NCBI GenBank assembly: GCA_022702705.1
Contig: CM040429.1
Coordinates: forward strand, 10,262,038 to 10,326,037
Origin: Papilionanthe hookeriana x Papilionanthe teres
Taxonomy: Eukaryota > Streptophyta > Magnoliopsida > Asparagales > Orchidaceae
Length of the DNA stretch: 64,000 bases
Direction of reading: 5' to 3'
The position numbers and the translations under genes were made by a program. Below the pieces are notes generated by a model. The model saw nothing but the letters and a program-made list of their open reading frames with translations. It did no database searches and was not told the origin of the DNA. Below are positions 22,680 through 34,363 of this stretch, one piece after another (the stretch's first letter is position 1; each line of letters opens with the position of its first letter).

Positions 22680-25150
22680 CAGAACCAAGAGGCAGAGGAT
22701 GTATAGGCTTGAGTACAAATAGTACGATGAATGGATCATAGGTAGAGATAATTGTAGTAAGCTCTTGTGATCTCAAATGAGATCCCATTAATGGGTTTAC
22801 TCACATAAATATATCATAGAGAGGTAGGTAGAAGAGAAACAAAAATATCCGGCTTACAAGATGAAGATAGTGACCTCATTAATCAGTCCATAATACTGTT
22901 TAACAAAAAAGAAAGTCTAAAGGTTAGACGAAAATACACATTATGAAACAATAGAAGGATAACTTACTAGAGGAAAAAAAAAGACTATAGGAAAGAGAGC
23001 ATGAGGAAAATTCAAAGTCTAAATTATTTTCATACAACCCACCACAATCATATCTCTAAATTTTCTATAAGTAGAAGTTAGATAAATAGTTTGCAAAATT
23101 CATAATTACATTAAGAAGGTATACATAAAAATCCCTTTGGCATATGCATTGGATCAATTGCTAACTATGTCAAGTTCATGAAAGAGATCCTATAAAAAAA
23201 ATAAAGTGAATATCAAACAATTACACTATAGAGAAGTACAATGTCATTCTAAAAAAAAAATTCCACCAAATTAAAAGATTCTAGAAACTTCATCATCCTT
23301 TACATCATTAGGAATTTACACTTTACTAAACCATTGTTTGACTTGGGAGCATCAATAAATTTATTTTTGCTCTAGATCATTAGGGAGTTAGGGATCAGTG
23401 AGATAATACCAACCACTATCTCATGGCACTTTATAGATTGGTCAATTAAGCAACCAATAGGAGCTGCAGAAGATGTGATTGGAAAAGTTGATAAGTTCAT
23501 TATGTCATCTAATTTCATTATACTTGATAGGGATAACCAATAGTATGAGGTACATATTATTTTGGGCTTGTAATAGGAAGAACTTTGATTGATGATTATA
23601 AGGAAAAACTTATTCTAAGATTTCAATAAGTAGAGTATCTTTTAATATGTTTAGAGAAATAAAAACACTTTTCTAATAGGATGAATAATGATGGAGAAAG
23701 AATAGTTTGGAAATCTACATAAACGAGGTGGCGCACCTAAATTAATCAATGAAAAATCTTGCAACATGTAAAATTGGGGCGGCTAAACTAGATGATATGG
23801 AAATCATTGAGTACACTAGAAACTTAGAAGAGGTGGCACTCATATTTACCAATAAATAATTTGATGACGTGAGTGTTGGGAGAGCCAAAACTACATCATC
23901 ATTTGAGTAACCACCAAAGTTGGAGTTAAAGTAACTGTACAACCATCTTAAATAGGTTTATTTGGAATAAGAAGGCACAATACATGTCATAATCTTTGCC
24001 AAACTAAACAAGGAGGAAAAAAACAAGTTGTCAGAGATATTATAAAAGTATAAGACCATCTGGAATTTTCACTTGCTAACATCATTGGCACCAGCTCGTT
24101 CATGTACATCCATAAGATATTAACGAAGGCTAAGTTTGAGCCCATATTGGGACATCAAACATGGCTAAACTCTAACACAAGTGAGGTGGTGAAAAAAGTG
24201 GTCTAGAAGCTGATTGATGCAGGGATTATGTATCTATTTATATATACGTAAGTTCTGTGGATGAACATTTTGAGTAGATTACATGAAATTGAACAAAGTT
24301 ATTAGGAAGGACCACTTCCCATTACCGTTCATTGATCATATGTTGGATTAGCTTGCATGAAACCCATATTATTGCTTCTTGGATGATTATTTTTGGTACC
24401 ATCAAACCTTAATTACATGCATGAAAAGATCGAGAGAAAACCATCCTCACTACCCTTGTGGAGCATTTTCCTACCAAAGGATGTCTTTTGGTCTATGTAA
24501 CACTCTAACTACTTCCCAATAATGTATGATGGCTATCTTCTCATATATGATAAAGAAGTATATGAAGGTATTCATGGATAATTTTTCAAAGTTCATATCA
24601 ATATTTGACACATACCCGAGACATTTTTAAAATAGGGTTAAGTAAATATTAAGAAACAAAACAAATTTTGAATAAGAAGAAATGATAATTTATGATTTAT
24701 GAGAGAATGAGCTTAGGACATAAGATCTTATGAACATCCATAAACAAGGGTAAAGCTAATGTTGAGGCTATTGAAAAACATGCTCAATCCACATTAATTA
24801 AGGTCATTCATAGTTTTTTGAAACATTCTGAATTTTATAGAAAGTTTCTAAAATCACCAAACTCCATTATGATTTGGTGACTAACAATGTTTCATTCAAC
24901 ATTGTTAATGAATGCCTTAAAGCCTTCAAGGATTTAAAAGATTACCACCACCTATTATTTTGGCACTAGATTAGAACTTATCTTTTGAGTTGATGTGTGA
25001 TGCAAGTGAAAATGCAGTTAGAGCATTATTGGGGTGGAGAATTGGGAAGATCCTCCACACCATCTAAATTTTCTCTCTAATCGTTAGTGCAACTTAAGAA
25101 ATAATTCAAATAGGTACAAAAGTACCATACAACGTGTCATTAGAAAATAT
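22680..25150 (+). mobile_element. Degenerate Athila-type Ty3/gypsy retrotransposon, pol remnant
   Basis: Broken + strand frames carry blocks in the correct order. The protease region (23341-23570) has DLGASINL and later VDKFIMSSNFIILD, then IILG. Reverse transcriptase (about 24183-24620) shows a VVKK..KLIDAGI block, a LPF.DHMLD-like block, and VFMDNFSKF at about 24569, where the active-site MDD has become MDN. RNase H (about 24970-25070) has FELMCDASENAVRALLG and GKILHTI. The DLGAS and FELMCDAS wording is typical of the Athila lineage. Stops and deletions occur throughout. LTRs were not identified. Confidence 0.7.
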
Positions 25151-26389
25151 GATGTTTGGGAGTGAAGAAATAACTAAGATAATGGAGTAGGTTCTTGTTG
25201 GGGTGCTTCTAATGGGAGACAAATTTAATAAGGGTGATAATTCGATAGATCGGTCAAGATTCGTTGATATCAATAAAGATAATCTACAAGTGAATCATTG
25301 GCTTTAGTTTTGACAAACTTCTTGTCAAATGGGCCTTGGGCAGTGAATCATAATCAGATGCACATCCAAGGTCACCAACATCGAAGAAGGCAACATCTTG
25401 TGGAATTGGGTCTCAAGTTTGAGATCACAGATAAGACTTGAGACGACATTGCATCACTCAAATTTGGGAATCTTAAATTTATAAGAAAATTGGCTTTTTT
25501 GAATATTCCAAAATTTTTTTATAAAAATATTGCTTATGTGTTTTACTCTATATGAAACACCTTAAGAATAAAAAAATTTACATATTGTATGCTTAGCTAA
25601 CAAATATTAATAGAGTATATCAAAGGTCAAAGTTAAAAATAATTTCAAGTGTTTGGTTGGAAGAAATTCAACTATACGAGATATTTGGAGTTTCCCACCC
25701 AATTCGATACGTAATTGAAATCTATACTATTGCCCGCCTAACCTAAGCAATTGCGACAACCTCGAATCATCACTATCATATAATATTTTTTAGCACAGTC
25801 TTGCTATCTGTTGTTGACCACCACCATATTTCAAATATTAATTTTATTTTGCAAGCAAAAAAGAAACTTGAAGATCATTAACCACTCAAAAATCAATTCA
25901 AATTCTAGCTTGGATTAAGATTAAATCGAAATAAACGACCCGAGCTATGAGCTGATACTTTGGATAAAGTTTTTTTTAGCAAATTTCGAGTCATATACGG
26001 ATCGGCTCAAACTAATTCATGATCAGCTTGTAGTATTTTTATTTATAAAAATTAATATATAGAATGCTATATAAAATTGAATATAATGAGTCACATGCCA
26101 ATTCGAGCTGATTTCAAGCTGGAAAGAATCTGAATAACTGAATTTGAGCGAACTAGTTTTAATTTTGAGCCGAATAGAACCGATTCTAAACTGAAACAGA
26201 TGCAAATAACTCAATTTGAGCCAGCTCATTTCGATTTCAAGCTTGATTAAGCCCGACACAATCTCGAGCCAGGTCAGTTCGAAATCAAAGAGAATGTGCC
26301 ACGAGCCGATTTCTAGCTGCACTAAACCTGTCCAAACCGATTTTAAGACTAACCTTAGTTCGGGTCGGGTAACCCAACCCGACTCATTT
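25151..26389 (+). other. Intergenic and upstream region of the PPR gene
   Basis: 25151-25900 may be retroelement tail without clear motifs. 25900-26370 is built of imperfect short repeats around GAGCTGATTTCAAGCT and AACTxAATTTGAGC, then the palindrome-like GGGTCGGGTAACCCAACCCG at about 26360-26380. No TATA box could be assigned with confidence; transcription probably begins close to 26390-26420. Confidence 0.45.
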
Positions 26390-26810
26390 GGATCTTTTAT
26401 CCTCCTCTCTCTACAGAAACCAGAGCTTCAGCTTCTCAGATATTTATCAGAACTTAGCAGCTCGCTCCTGCTTGCTTGCCCTGCTCCATTATCCGATCAA
26501 ATTTGAGCTTCACGGCTTCAATAGGAAGGTAATAAAAGCCCTCACCCCGTTGCAGTTATCAGAATTTGTTGAATTCATTTTTTTTTTTTTTTGCAGCATT
26601 TTTCGGTATTTTATGTAGAGATTCTTAATTGCTAAGCTGCAATTTTTAAAATTTGCAGAAAAAATATGAGAATTTTAGGGAATCCATCCACTAAATTCTT
26701 CATAAGAACATTGAAATTCATTTAAACTTAAATTTTAGGCTGCGGTGATTGTTTGTTCTTTTACTTTTTTTGCCGGGTTTTCTATTCGATAATTAGGGGT
26801 TTCTCTACAG
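26390..26810 (+). promoter_or_regulatory. 5'UTR exon and 5'UTR intron of the PPR gene
   Basis: A CT-rich leader (about 26390-26528) ends AATAGGAAG|GTAATAAA, a good donor. The acceptor TTTCTCTACAG lies at 26800-26810, 23 bp before the ATG at 26834. The inferred intron is 26529-26810 (282 bp). The open frame upstream of 26834 is therefore intron sequence, which decides the start codon. Confidence 0.65.
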
Positions 26811-26833
26811 GGAATATTGAGCTCATAGATATC

Positions 26834-29782
26834 ATGGGTTCCTTTAGTATTTCCGTTGCTCCAGATCTCTATGAATCAAAAAGATCTATAGGTTTCTCTA
26901 GAACCTGTGATCCAAATGTAAGAGATTGGGGTGGGAGTAGCTTGTGCGTGCCACATTTTGGTGTTGGATTCACTTCAAGAAGAAGGAAAGGAGCGTATCA
27001 ATTCACTGTAAGATGCCAGGGTTCTTGTGCTGTTCAAGCATTGAAGCAATTTGCAAAGACATCTAGTTTGAGAGTAGCTTTTCTTCCAAGTACTTGCATG
27101 AACTGGTGTAAGTTGAATCCTGGATACAAGAGATCAGATAACATTTTAATTCATGCCTTGGAAGGGAATGATATTTTCAACTTGAAGTCTGAATCAGAAG
27201 ATGAGTTCCAACCAAAATTAGAAGATAATGAGGCTTTAGTGAATTGTGGTTCATCTCCAATCAGCCCAGTTTCTGTATTAGAGGAGTTACGCACAAGGCG
27301 CGAGAAGAGTACTGTAGGTAAGAAGACAAAGAGAAAAATATGGAACCGGGTTGATCTGATGAATAAAGTAGCACAGAGAAAGATTTCCAAGCAGTTTTCT
27401 GTTAAAAAAGTGAGATCATCTAAGTATATAAGAAATAATGGTGGATTTCAGTCTGTTCTGTCAACAATAACACCACAGAGCAGCACAAAACAATGCAATT
27501 TGATTCTTAAACTTCTTGAGAAGAGGAATGAAGAGAAGGCAATTCACTTTTTTGAATGGATGAAGAGCAACGGGAAGTTAAATAATGCTTCTGCATGTAA
27601 GTTGGCTTTACGAGTTTTGGCAAGAAGGGAGGACTGGCTTGGAGCTAACTTATTGCTTCAAGAAATGACTATGACTTCTGAATTTGAGTTGGACTCTGAA
27701 ACATTCAATCAGTTAATTTATATGTGTGCTAAAAGACGAATAGATACATGGGGAGCAAGGTGGTTTCGTCTTATGTTACAAAGTGGAGTTCAACCTACTG
27801 TTTCTACCATTGGCATGCTCATGAACCTTTACCAGAAGACCACAAATCTTTCAGAAGCTGAATTTACGTTTAGCTACATGAGGAGCTGCAACCTTCAATG
27901 TGTCAATGCTTATTCTTCAATGGTAACAATCTATTCTCGTTTGGGTTTGCATGAGAAGTCGGAGGAGATCATCTATCAAATGGACAAAGATGGAGTCTTT
28001 CCTAACTTTGAGAATTGGCTGGTTCGTCTCAATGCTTATTGCCAGAAAGGGAAGCTCAATGAGGCTGAATCAGTATTGAATTCAATGAAAGAAGCTGGAC
28101 TTACTCCAAATATTGTAGCATATAACACTCTGATAACTGGTTATGGAAGAGTATCTAATACAAAGGCTGCAGAAAAAACTTTCCAGTGTCTTAAAGGTGC
28201 TGGTTTAGTGCCAGATGAGACAACCTATAGATCCATGATTGAAGGATTTGGTCGAAATAATGATTATAAAAGGGCACTTTGGTACTATGAGCAGCTGAAG
28301 AGCGCTGGATTTCACCCAAACTCATCAAACTTCCATACAATGGTCAATATACAAGTGAGGCATAATGATGAAAAAGGCATAATTCAAACTCTCAAAGACA
28401 TGAAACATGCGGGCTGCCAGTATTCTTTAATTCTCAGTAGCCTTGTACAGGCATACAAAAGGGCTGGGAGGATAGAAACCATTCCTTCTATCCTACAAAA
28501 CTCATTCTATGAAGACATTTTGCTTGATCCAACAGCTTGTTCTATTCTTGTGGTGGCATATGTGCAGAAATCTCTTCTGGTAGAAGCATTACAAGTTTTG
28601 AATGATAAGAAGTGGGAGGATTCTAAATTTGAGGAAAATCTCTATCATTTACTAATATGTTCCTTCAAGGAAGAGAATCAATATGAAAATGCCCTCAAAA
28701 CTTTCCATCAAATGCCAAAATTGGAAAAACACCCTAATCTCCAAATCACGTGCACTATGATCGACATCTACTGTGCCATGAACAAATTTTCCGAGGCCGA
28801 GAATCTCTATTTAGCGCTGAAAGCTTCTGAAATCAGCTTCGATATGATCGCTTACAGCGTGGTCGTGCGAATGTACCTGAAAGCTGGTTCCTTGAGAGAA
28901 GCCTGCTTGGTTTTGGATACAATGGAGAAGCAGAACGATATAGTTCCTGACACATTCCTTTTCCGCGACATGCTACGAATATACCAGCAGTGTGACATGC
29001 ATGAAAAGCTGGCAAATACCTACTATTGGATACTGAGGGGTAGAGTGAGTTGGGATGAGGCAATGTATAATTGCATTCTAAACTGTTGCGGTCGTGCACT
29101 ACCCATAGATGAAGTATCAAGGCTTTTTGATGAGATGATTCAATCTGGTTATACTTGCAATGCAATCACCTTCAATGTGGTGCTCGATATCTACGGAAAA
29201 GCTGGTCTTCTGAAGAAGGTAAAGAAGGTTTTCTTGATGGCTCGAAAGCAAGGCGTGGCTAATGTTATTACATATAACACGGTTATAGCAGTGTATGGAC
29301 GGAGCAAGGATTTCAGGAGCATGGAATCCGTTGTCCGTGGAATGGAGAACTCTGGTTTTCCGGTTTCACTCGAGGCATATAACTGCATGTTGGATGCTTA
29401 TGGAAAGGAAGATTTGATGGAGGAGTTTAATGATGTTCTAAGAAAAATGGAGAGAGCAAGCTGTTCTTCTGATCACTATACTTACAATATAATGATGAAT
29501 ATTTATGGGAAGAAAGGTTGGATTGAGGATGTTTCGCAGGTGCTGGCAGAGCTGAAAAGGCGAGGTTTGGAACCGGATTTGTATAGCTATAATACCTTGA
29601 TTAAGGCATATGGGGTAGCGGGGATGGTTGAGGAGGCAGTGAATGTGGTACAGGAAATGAGAGCTAAAGGGGTTGAACCTGATAGAGTTACCTATACAAA
29701 CGTGATAGTTGCTCTTCAGAGGAATGAAAATTTCTTGGAGGCTATTAAATGGTCACTTTGGATGAAGCAGATGGGAATGTAA
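26834..29782 (+). CDS. BFA2: Chloroplast P-class PPR protein, At4g30825 (BFA2) orthologue
   Basis: One exon, 982 codons from MGSFSISVAP to the stop after FLEAIKWSLWMKQMGM. The upstream in-frame ATG at 26753 is rejected because a splice acceptor at 26810 lies between. The first about 60 residues are Ser/Arg-rich with a plastid transit-peptide look, followed by a less conserved acidic and basic linker. From about residue 195 to the end the protein is a run of degenerate 35-residue PPR helix pairs, for example NIVAYNTLITGYGR (near residue 425) and DHYTYNIMMNIYGKKGW. No E, DYW or SMR domain follows, so it is P-class. P-class proteins bind single-stranded organelle RNA and protect or process transcripts. 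As known from Arabidopsis, BFA2 stabilises the plastid atpH/atpF transcript; the same role here is inferred from close similarity over the C-terminal half. Reading frame is intact. Confidence 0.93.
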   Translation: MGSFSISVAPDLYESKRSIGFSRTCDPNVRDWGGSSLCVPHFGVGFTSRRRKGAYQFTVRCQGSCAVQALKQFAKTSSLRVAFLPSTCMNWCKLNPGYKRSDNILIHALEGNDIFNLKSESEDEFQPKLEDNEALVNCGSSPISPVSVLEELRTRREKSTVGKKTKRKIWNRVDLMNKVAQRKISKQFSVKKVRSSKYIRNNGGFQSVLSTITPQSSTKQCNLILKLLEKRNEEKAIHFFEWMKSNGKLNNASACKLALRVLARREDWLGANLLLQEMTMTSEFELDSETFNQLIYMCAKRRIDTWGARWFRLMLQSGVQPTVSTIGMLMNLYQKTTNLSEAEFTFSYMRSCNLQCVNAYSSMVTIYSRLGLHEKSEEIIYQMDKDGVFPNFENWLVRLNAYCQKGKLNEAESVLNSMKEAGLTPNIVAYNTLITGYGRVSNTKAAEKTFQCLKGAGLVPDETTYRSMIEGFGRNNDYKRALWYYEQLKSAGFHPNSSNFHTMVNIQVRHNDEKGIIQTLKDMKHAGCQYSLILSSLVQAYKRAGRIETIPSILQNSFYEDILLDPTACSILVVAYVQKSLLVEALQVLNDKKWEDSKFEENLYHLLICSFKEENQYENALKTFHQMPKLEKHPNLQITCTMIDIYCAMNKFSEAENLYLALKASEISFDMIAYSVVVRMYLKAGSLREACLVLDTMEKQNDIVPDTFLFRDMLRIYQQCDMHEKLANTYYWILRGRVSWDEAMYNCILNCCGRALPIDEVSRLFDEMIQSGYTCNAITFNVVLDIYGKAGLLKKVKKVFLMARKQGVANVITYNTVIAVYGRSKDFRSMESVVRGMENSGFPVSLEAYNCMLDAYGKEDLMEEFNDVLRKMERASCSSDHYTYNIMMNIYGKKGWIEDVSQVLAELKRRGLEPDLYSYNTLIKAYGVAGMVEEAVNVVQEMRAKGVEPDRVTYTNVIVALQRNENFLEAIKWSLWMKQMGM

Positions 29783-30186
29783 AGCTGAAATGTGATTTGT
29801 ATATATATATATTTGTGCGCTATTGAGGGTGCTAGCTATCTCTTAAGAGGATTTTGAATTTTCTTATTATCCTATTTTTTGTAATAATTCATAAATGGCT
29901 TGCTCATGAGTTTCTATGGATGTATAGAAAAAAGGCAAATGAGATGGAAAGGTTATAAATTCCTAGAAAAAGAAAGATGTTTATAGGTGTTTCATATGTT
30001 ATTATTGAATAATATATTGAAAAAATTTATCTTATTGGTCTTTGTTGGACGTGACATTCTGTATAGCTGTTTTTGTGAGCATTTCTAAGTTTTTATGTTG
30101 AAGTGGACTGATTGTCTAAATATTCACTTCATGGACAATCATTTTCTGTTTAAACTGCTGCTGTTACTTTTATTATATCAGAACTG
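29783..30186 (+). other. 3' flank of the PPR gene
   Basis: Sequence after the TAA stop with a short TA repeat (about 29800-29812) and AT-rich, polyadenylation-compatible stretches (for example GTAATAATTCATAAATG near 29881). No gene. Confidence 0.5.
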
Positions 30187-30232
30187 GAATTTACATACAT
30201 ACCACAAAATTCTTATGTATTTACATATCTAT
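30187..30232 (+). repeat. Fold-back family arm at the end of the copia remnant
   Basis: GAATTTACATACATACCACA, then TTCTTATGTATTTACATATC match the left arm of the 5628-5850 family. It directly adjoins the probable outer end of the copia 3' LTR. Confidence 0.5.
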
Positions 30233-30480
30233 GCTGCTGAAAAGTAAGGACAGTAATCATTCAACCATAACCATCAAATCTGAACCATCAAGATATTTTG
30301 GTTATTATACATGTTAAAATCTTCTTTCCATTCTATATAAGAAGAAAAAATTGCTCAAAACCTACTTTGTATATTCAGAACATGGGCTTAAATAAGGTAT
30401 TACATTGTTTTACAAATAAACCCCTGGACTTATTCAATATTCCTCCTTTTACAAATAGGAACCTAAATAAGGTCCAATTC

Positions 30481-30495
30481 TCAACACCCCACCTC
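30481..30495 (-). other. Copia polypurine tract and 3' LTR start
   Basis: On the - strand GAGGTGGGG is followed immediately by TGTTGAGAATTGG. A purine run abutting TG is the standard junction of internal region and 3' LTR. Confidence 0.65.
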
Positions 30496-30516
30496 AAGAT
30501 GCGTAAAAGATATCCA

Positions 30517-31035
30517 TCAAGCCCATCTTGTCACATAACCTATAGGCAAATCTAATGAACTAAGTCCTTTAGTGAGGTAGTCAGCCACTTGCTGTCTAGT
30601 GGCTACATAACTTAGCTCAAGTAGCTCATTATTCAGCTTTTCCTTGATGAAGAATCTATAAACCTCTGCATGTTTGGTTTTATCGTGTTGCACCATATTG
30701 TTGGCAATGCTGATTGTTGACTTGTTGTTGCACCACAACTTCATTTGAGTTCCTTGTTTCACTTTGAGCTCGACGAGCAAGACTCTCCGCCACATGTCTC
30801 GGCAACTCCTCTCATAACAGATATAAGAGTTTCTTGTAAGCTTGTCATACTCACAAGCATTACAAACCAGCTTTTGTTTATTTGTCTTTTCATACAGAAA
30901 ATGATATAACCTGTTCAACAGACTAAAATAAGAGTGTCTCATGCATCTGTAATGTAGCAACAATACATCCTTCACACTCCTCCCAGATCCTCCTACTCCA
31001 TCACTCTCAACCATGGATGTCAAAATTAAGTTCAT
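30517..31035 (-). pseudogene. Copia GAG-pre-integrase/RNase H fusion by internal deletion
   Basis: A 172-residue open frame. Its first half (LLLHYRCMRHSYFSLLNRLY, then KLVCNACEYDKLTR) is the copia GAG-pre-integrase zinc region. Its second half (MKLWCNNKSTISIANN, VQHDKTKHAEVYRFFIKEKL, VADYLTKGLSS) is the copia RNase H C-terminus. In intact elements about 2-2.5 kb of integrase and reverse transcriptase separate these, so a deletion has joined them in frame near 30790-30840. It cannot transpose by itself; expression is unknown. Confidence 0.8.
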
Positions 31036-32037
31036 CTCCTCTTAGTCCAAGTACGAGAGTCCATTAGGCCACGCTCCAGTCCCAAGTGTCCGACTCATCC
31101 CTTTCTCTTGGAAGATCACCTTAGGAATATCAAAACAAACAATACATTTTAGGTGGAGAATTATGACACTAATGGAGACAAAATTCACTGAAAAAGAAGA
31201 AGCATTCAGAACCTTTGCCAACTACAGACTGTGTTGTACCATCAGTAGTTTGGATGTGATCTGGTATTGTTAGGGGAGTATAGGAAGAAAACTCTTTAGC
31301 AACACCTATCACATGTTTAGATGCACCAGAATTTACTATCAGTTTTGATGATTATATGATGAAAATAGAGGCAAGAACATGTGTATCACAAGTACCTTTG
31401 TCAAAGTGAGTATAAATGACAATGTTACCCATTAATGAAGTGGTTGGAAGCATCCTCAACCCTATCTCATTTCGCTTTTTGCTTCATGTTCAACAACTCC
31501 AAACACTCATGATCCTCATTGGTAAAAATCACACCCGTCTCTCCCTTCTCTACTACCATTAAATATGCCCTGTAGCCCTCTTTTCCACCTTTTCAACAAA
31601 AACAGCCACGACCACGGCCTCCACCCTGTCTACATCCACCAATCTATCTCTCCTTAGGTGGCCCAGGACATGTCTTACCAAGATGACCGACTTCACCACA
31701 TTTGTAGCACTTACGAGTCTCCTTTTGGACACTTATCATACCTGAGCTCGAAGCAGCCAATGTTGATCGCGCATCTGGAAGTACTCCTTTATCATTGCAG
31801 CAATGACCTCCTCTAGTGAAGGGATAGTCGTATGAGCTTGGAGGGCTGATCTCCTCTAATCAAAGGGTGGGTTCATATGGGCTAGAAACTGCATAGTCCT
31901 CATATGTGTAAAGATCTCCCCTTTCTTGCACTCCGGATCACCATGGCTCGATATCGGTGAGAAGTGATCAAGATCTGCCCACAGTCGCTCCTAGTCTATA
32001 GTGTATTCCTATCTTACCACACAATTCTTATCACACA

Positions 32038-32290
32038 ATTTACATACATGCATACCACTTAATTCTTATCTATTTACATATCTAACAACTAAACATTGAT
32101 ATTTACATGCATACCACTCAAATATTTAACACCACATCAAACATAAACTATCGCTATTTTTCTAAAAATGAAATATAAATTTTCATGCACAAATGTAAGC
32201 CGCTAAAATGTTATAAGTGTAAATATCAAACATGAAGTGCCAGATATATAAATACATTACGAATTGTAAGGTGTATATGTAAATTTTCAC
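32038..32290. mobile_element. MITE-like fold-back element (second near-complete copy)
   Basis: The left arm (ATTTACATACATGCATACCA, then TTATCTATTTACATATCTAA) pairs with the right arm (GCCAGATATATAAATACATT, then AAGGTGTATATGTAAAT). The left arm includes a second partial copy of the tip motif near 32100. No coding capacity. Confidence 0.55.
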
Positions 32291-33704
32291 CAAAAAAAAA
32301 AAATCTTTGGAAAGATTGGTGATTTTTTGCAGAAAAGGAAATTAATCAACGTGAAAGTATCATTTCCAGGAAAAAGAAATAGCTTGTATCGGTTACAGAT
32401 CTACTAGATCTACAAAGTATTCCTTTATGTGCTTCATTTGTTTGAATAGGAGAGAAGGAAGAAGAACAAGTGATGAGATCTGAAAGTCTACTACTTGACT
32501 TGTGAAAGCCTATTGTTGGAGATTGCTAGCACCATAGTTTGAACTTCATGTTTGTGCCAATCTATGCACAAGCTATTAGAGTAGGTGATGGGAGTCAAAT
32601 CAAGTTGACAAACCATAATCACAACAATTTTGTGTATCAAATGTTCCTTAAAACCTAAATCTAATCTAAGTTTTCTAAATAATGTGGCATTAGGCATCTA
32701 ACAACGCACAAAGGAAATATTTATCCAATTTAGATTTTCTAAATGCATTCGGATAAGTTGAAGGTCTGGATTCTTAAAATGATATATTGAATATTTTGGC
32801 ATGAGATGCATAAAAAAATTCACAATTTTTTACTACAAAGTATGTTGTGTATGCATTTTGAAAGTGTTAAGAGTTATGATGCACAAAAGAATAGCGAAAA
32901 AATATTAGTACAAGAAATGAATAATAAATCATTAAGCTTGATTTTAAAATGTGTATTTTGATCATATAAGAATTTAATTATATATTGTAAAAATCTACTT
33001 ATGATCTCAACTAAATGAAGAAAAAATTGAAGATAAATTGTTTAATTTTGAATCTTTCCTTCTAATTTATTAATTATTTTGAAAATATCATTATAAATAT
33101 GATAGCGGTAGTGAGAGTGCACCATATAAAGTAAACATCTAAGATTTCAAGGTGTGGTTTTTTCGCCCGTTTATTCAACATTATGTTCTTACATTATTGA
33201 AAATTTTGATAACCTATATAGATAGCGAATAAAAGACCAAAGTCCCCATAATAAAATAGTTGCAAATAAATCTATGGTGGACGAACAATAAGAACTAGAG
33301 CTAAGAAGTCATAAAATGATGAGCTTAAAGTCCTAGAAGGAAAGTAGATATATGATTTCTATGATTATATGGTTTATTTGAAATAGTTGGATAACCAAGA
33401 TCATAATATAGAATCAATCTAATAGTTGTGTATCCAATTACAAAAGGGTTGCCACTAAAGACATTCACCAACAAAAAATAACATTTTTATTGATATTTGG
33501 TTAAGTTCTTTATGTATTTGATACGCTCTTCTCATTTAGTTTATATTTTTAATGTATTTATTTATTTTTATTTTGTTTCATTAGGATTTATTCATAAAAA
33601 ATTACATGAGTTTTGACAATATTTTATTATTAGACCATTATCATATATTTAATCGCAATTCAAGTTATTTTCTAGACAAATATTATGATGCATGGAAGGA
33701 AATA
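32291..33704. other. AT-rich intergenic DNA, no gene seen
   Basis: No coding, RNA or clear transposon motif on either strand. Codon-like frames are short and AT-driven. Confidence 0.5.
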
Positions 33705-34090
33705 TGTTAAATTCATGGGATATGATCATTATTAGTTCTAGTTTGATGATGATTTATGATATGACAATATAAGAAATGGATTTAACTTCTATTTTGCATA
33801 TTATATTAAATTGCAATTCAAATTATTAGCCCCGTGGTTCATTACAGGGGTAATTTGGTAATTACATATTGTACATAAATATTTCATTTTTTTTCTTTTT
33901 TGGATTATAAATAGGGCTTATTGTAACCCTAAGAAAGTATCATGTATTAGGTATTATTTTCTGATTAGTGAAAAGAAAGTCGCTTCTCTGCTCCCGAGTA
34001 TATAGACATCTTTGTCGAACCTCGTTAAATCTCTATGTTCTACTGGATTTGTGTCGATTCTTGTATTTTTTTGCCATAAATTTCACAACA
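33705..34090 (+). mobile_element. Probable short LTR, solo or eroded
   Basis: It begins TGTTAAATTC and ends TTTCACAACA (TG...CA). It contains GGATTATAAATAGGGCTTAT, a TATA box followed by the TTGTAACCCT motif often seen in copia LTRs, and a downstream region resembling an LTR R/U5. The bases flanking it do not form a clear 5-bp duplication, so the 5' edge is uncertain. Confidence 0.4.
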
Positions 34091-34363
34091 TAATCATATT
34101 TCAAATCATTTTCAAAAAATAGAGGGTGGCTTGAGTTTCGCTCATCGAACTCAATTTAACAGCCACTTATGGAATTGAGCCCGAGCTTGCCCATGAGCGG
34201 GCTAGGCTCACTTATCACCCTAGTCTGTGTCGTTCTTTAGAGAAAACGTGTGCTGCGGATCGGGCTGTACTGCCGTTGTGGTCAAGTAGGGGTGCTTCGT
34301 CCCCGTGGGAATCAGTTCTAAAGCCCTCTCTCTGCGTGCCGCCTTCAACGTCGACGACCTGTA
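34091..34363 (+). promoter_or_regulatory. Upstream region and 5'UTR of the ERH gene
   Basis: GC content rises sharply from about 34220. A CT-rich leader (CCCTCTCTCTGCGTGCCGCC near 34323) leads to the ATG at 34364. The transcription start was not fixed. Confidence 0.5.

Larger units (their letters stand above)
30233..31990 (-). mobile_element. Internally deleted Ty1/copia retrotransposon remnant
   Basis: On the - strand, from high to low coordinates: a gag CCHC zinc knuckle (about 31650-31720, CYKCGEVGHLGKTC), a protease remnant (NSGASKHVIG near 31320-31350, with the catalytic Asp of DSGA changed to Asn), the GAG-pre-integrase domain, and RNase H. Integrase and most reverse transcriptase are missing. 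The polypurine tract GAGGTGGGG (30487-30495) is followed directly by TGTTGA, the start of the 3' LTR (30486 downwards). The left LTR end is not fixed and a 5' LTR was not found. Confidence 0.75.

Noticed and set aside
28833..29388. - strand frames of 65-110 residues
   Set aside because: Shadows of the PPR gene, which is clearly coding on the + strand.
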